Origin: Undibacterium sp.
GTDB lineage: Bacteria; Pseudomonadota; Gammaproteobacteria; Burkholderiales; Burkholderiaceae_D
Reading direction: 5' to 3'
DNA length: 6,663 nt
Assembly: GCA_019752975.1 (NCBI GenBank)
Contig: JAIELM010000333.1
Coordinates: 1-6,663 of the forward strand
Shown here: positions 6,235-6,663 of the stretch, in pieces
Position numbering within the stretch: the first letter of the stretch is position 1
How the letters are laid out: each line of letters begins with the position of its first letter
Made by a program: the position numbers and the translations under genes
Notes under the pieces: model-generated
The model's database searches: none
What the model was told of the DNA's origin: nothing
The model's input: the letters and a program-made list of their open reading frames with translations, nothing else

Positions 6235-6663
6235 ATGAACGATGTAATTATTCGAGAAATTCAAGCTGGCGATAACGCTAAAATCGCTCATGTCATTCGC
6301 AGTGTTTTGAAAGAATTTAATGTGCCGAAAGTTGGTTCGGCTTATGCAGATCCATGTCTTGATGCACTGTATGAACATTATCAGCGAGAAGTCGGTCATT
6401 ATTTTGTCGTCGAATTAGATGGCGAGATTGTCGCTGGAGCAGGTTTTGCCGCTTTGGCCGGTGCTGATGCTGGAGTCTGTGAATTACAAAAGATGTATAT
6501 GCTCTCGAATGCTAGAGGCTTAGGTTTAGGTAAGCGATTGATACAGCTTTGTATCGCTCAGGCAAAAAAGAGTGCTTACACTCAATGTTATTTGGAGACC
6601 ATGCCCGAGATGTTGGCGGCACAAAGCCTCTACCAGAAAATGGGTTTTGACTATATTTGTAAG
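6235..6663 (+). CDS. GNAT-family N-acetyltransferase, partial (cut by the right edge)
   Basis: This is an acetyl-CoA-dependent acetyltransferase of the GNAT fold, with 143 codons visible and no stop. Beta strands 1-4 are clear, including YFVVELDGEIVAGAGFAAL (56-74). CELQKMYMLSNARGLGLGKR (82-101) holds the beta-4 strand and the acetyl-CoA pyrophosphate loop R94-G-L-G-L-G. QCYLETMPEMLAAQSLYQKM (117-136) is the late strand and helix leading to the GF (137-138) seen near the end of most GNATs. Only a short C-terminus, perhaps 10-25 residues, should be missing. GGA at 6224-6226 gives a modest Shine-Dalgarno for the ATG at 6235. An in-frame ATG at 6193 would add 14 residues but lacks one. The family resembles stand-alone amino-group acetyltransferases with a YADP motif (37-40). 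The substrate is unknown. Confidence 0.9.
   Translation, partial: MNDVIIREIQAGDNAKIAHVIRSVLKEFNVPKVGSAYADPCLDALYEHYQREVGHYFVVELDGEIVAGAGFAALAGADAGVCELQKMYMLSNARGLGLGKRLIQLCIAQAKKSAYTQCYLETMPEMLAAQSLYQKMGFDYICK

Noticed and set aside
6217..6399. 60-codon minus-strand frame near the right edge.
   Set aside because: It is antisense to the GNAT gene, with no motif or ribosome site.
1..6663. Search for CRISPR arrays, tRNA genes, transposases, toxin-antitoxin pairs or defence genes.
   Set aside because: No regularly spaced repeats, no tRNA-like cloverleaf and no protein of those families was recognised in the window.

Overview
The window looks like chromosomal DNA of a Gram-negative proteobacterium. 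It has a DgkA-type inner-membrane diacylglycerol kinase, a Sec-exported metallo-beta-lactamase-fold protein and an IclR-family regulator. Base composition is moderate and somewhat AT-leaning. The protein styles, especially the exported metallohydrolase and the short cytosolic-type 5'-nucleotidase, recall Burkholderiales such as Oxalobacteraceae. That placement is from memory of these families, not from a search. I see no tRNA, rRNA, CRISPR array, transposase or phage gene.

Layout. Positions 1-732 (minus) hold an IclR-type regulator that runs off the left edge. Its last visible 29 codons no longer read as IclR but as a piece of a DUF2127-like membrane protein, in frame, which is the strangest feature here. 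Positions 733-948 are the divergent gap to dgkA (949-1356, plus). dgkA meets the next gene tail to tail, the two stop codons sharing one TTAA. Positions 1353-4612 (minus) are a tight three-gene cluster, transcribed in the order cytosolic-type 5'-nucleotidase, APH-fold small-molecule kinase, class-III PLP enzyme of the AGXT2L phospholyase type. A non-coding stretch of about 450 bases (4613-5060) holds several inverted repeats and two terminator-like structures. Then come a secreted metallo-beta-lactamase-fold hydrolase (5061-6047, plus), a probable weak terminator, and a GNAT acetyltransferase (from 6235, plus) cut by the right edge.

How the genes may work together. The kinase and the PLP enzyme overlap by ATGA. 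They resemble the two known steps of amino-alcohol breakdown: phosphorylation of a hydroxylated amine, then PLP-dependent elimination of phosphate and ammonia, as for hydroxylysine and phosphoethanolamine in animals. The 5'-nucleotidase lies 6 bases upstream in the same orientation, so the three are probably one operon, though what the nucleotidase contributes is not known. DgkA recycles diacylglycerol and could be linked to ethanolamine-headgroup turnover, but its convergent orientation gives no operon evidence. The metallohydrolase and the acetyltransferase look like independent genes.
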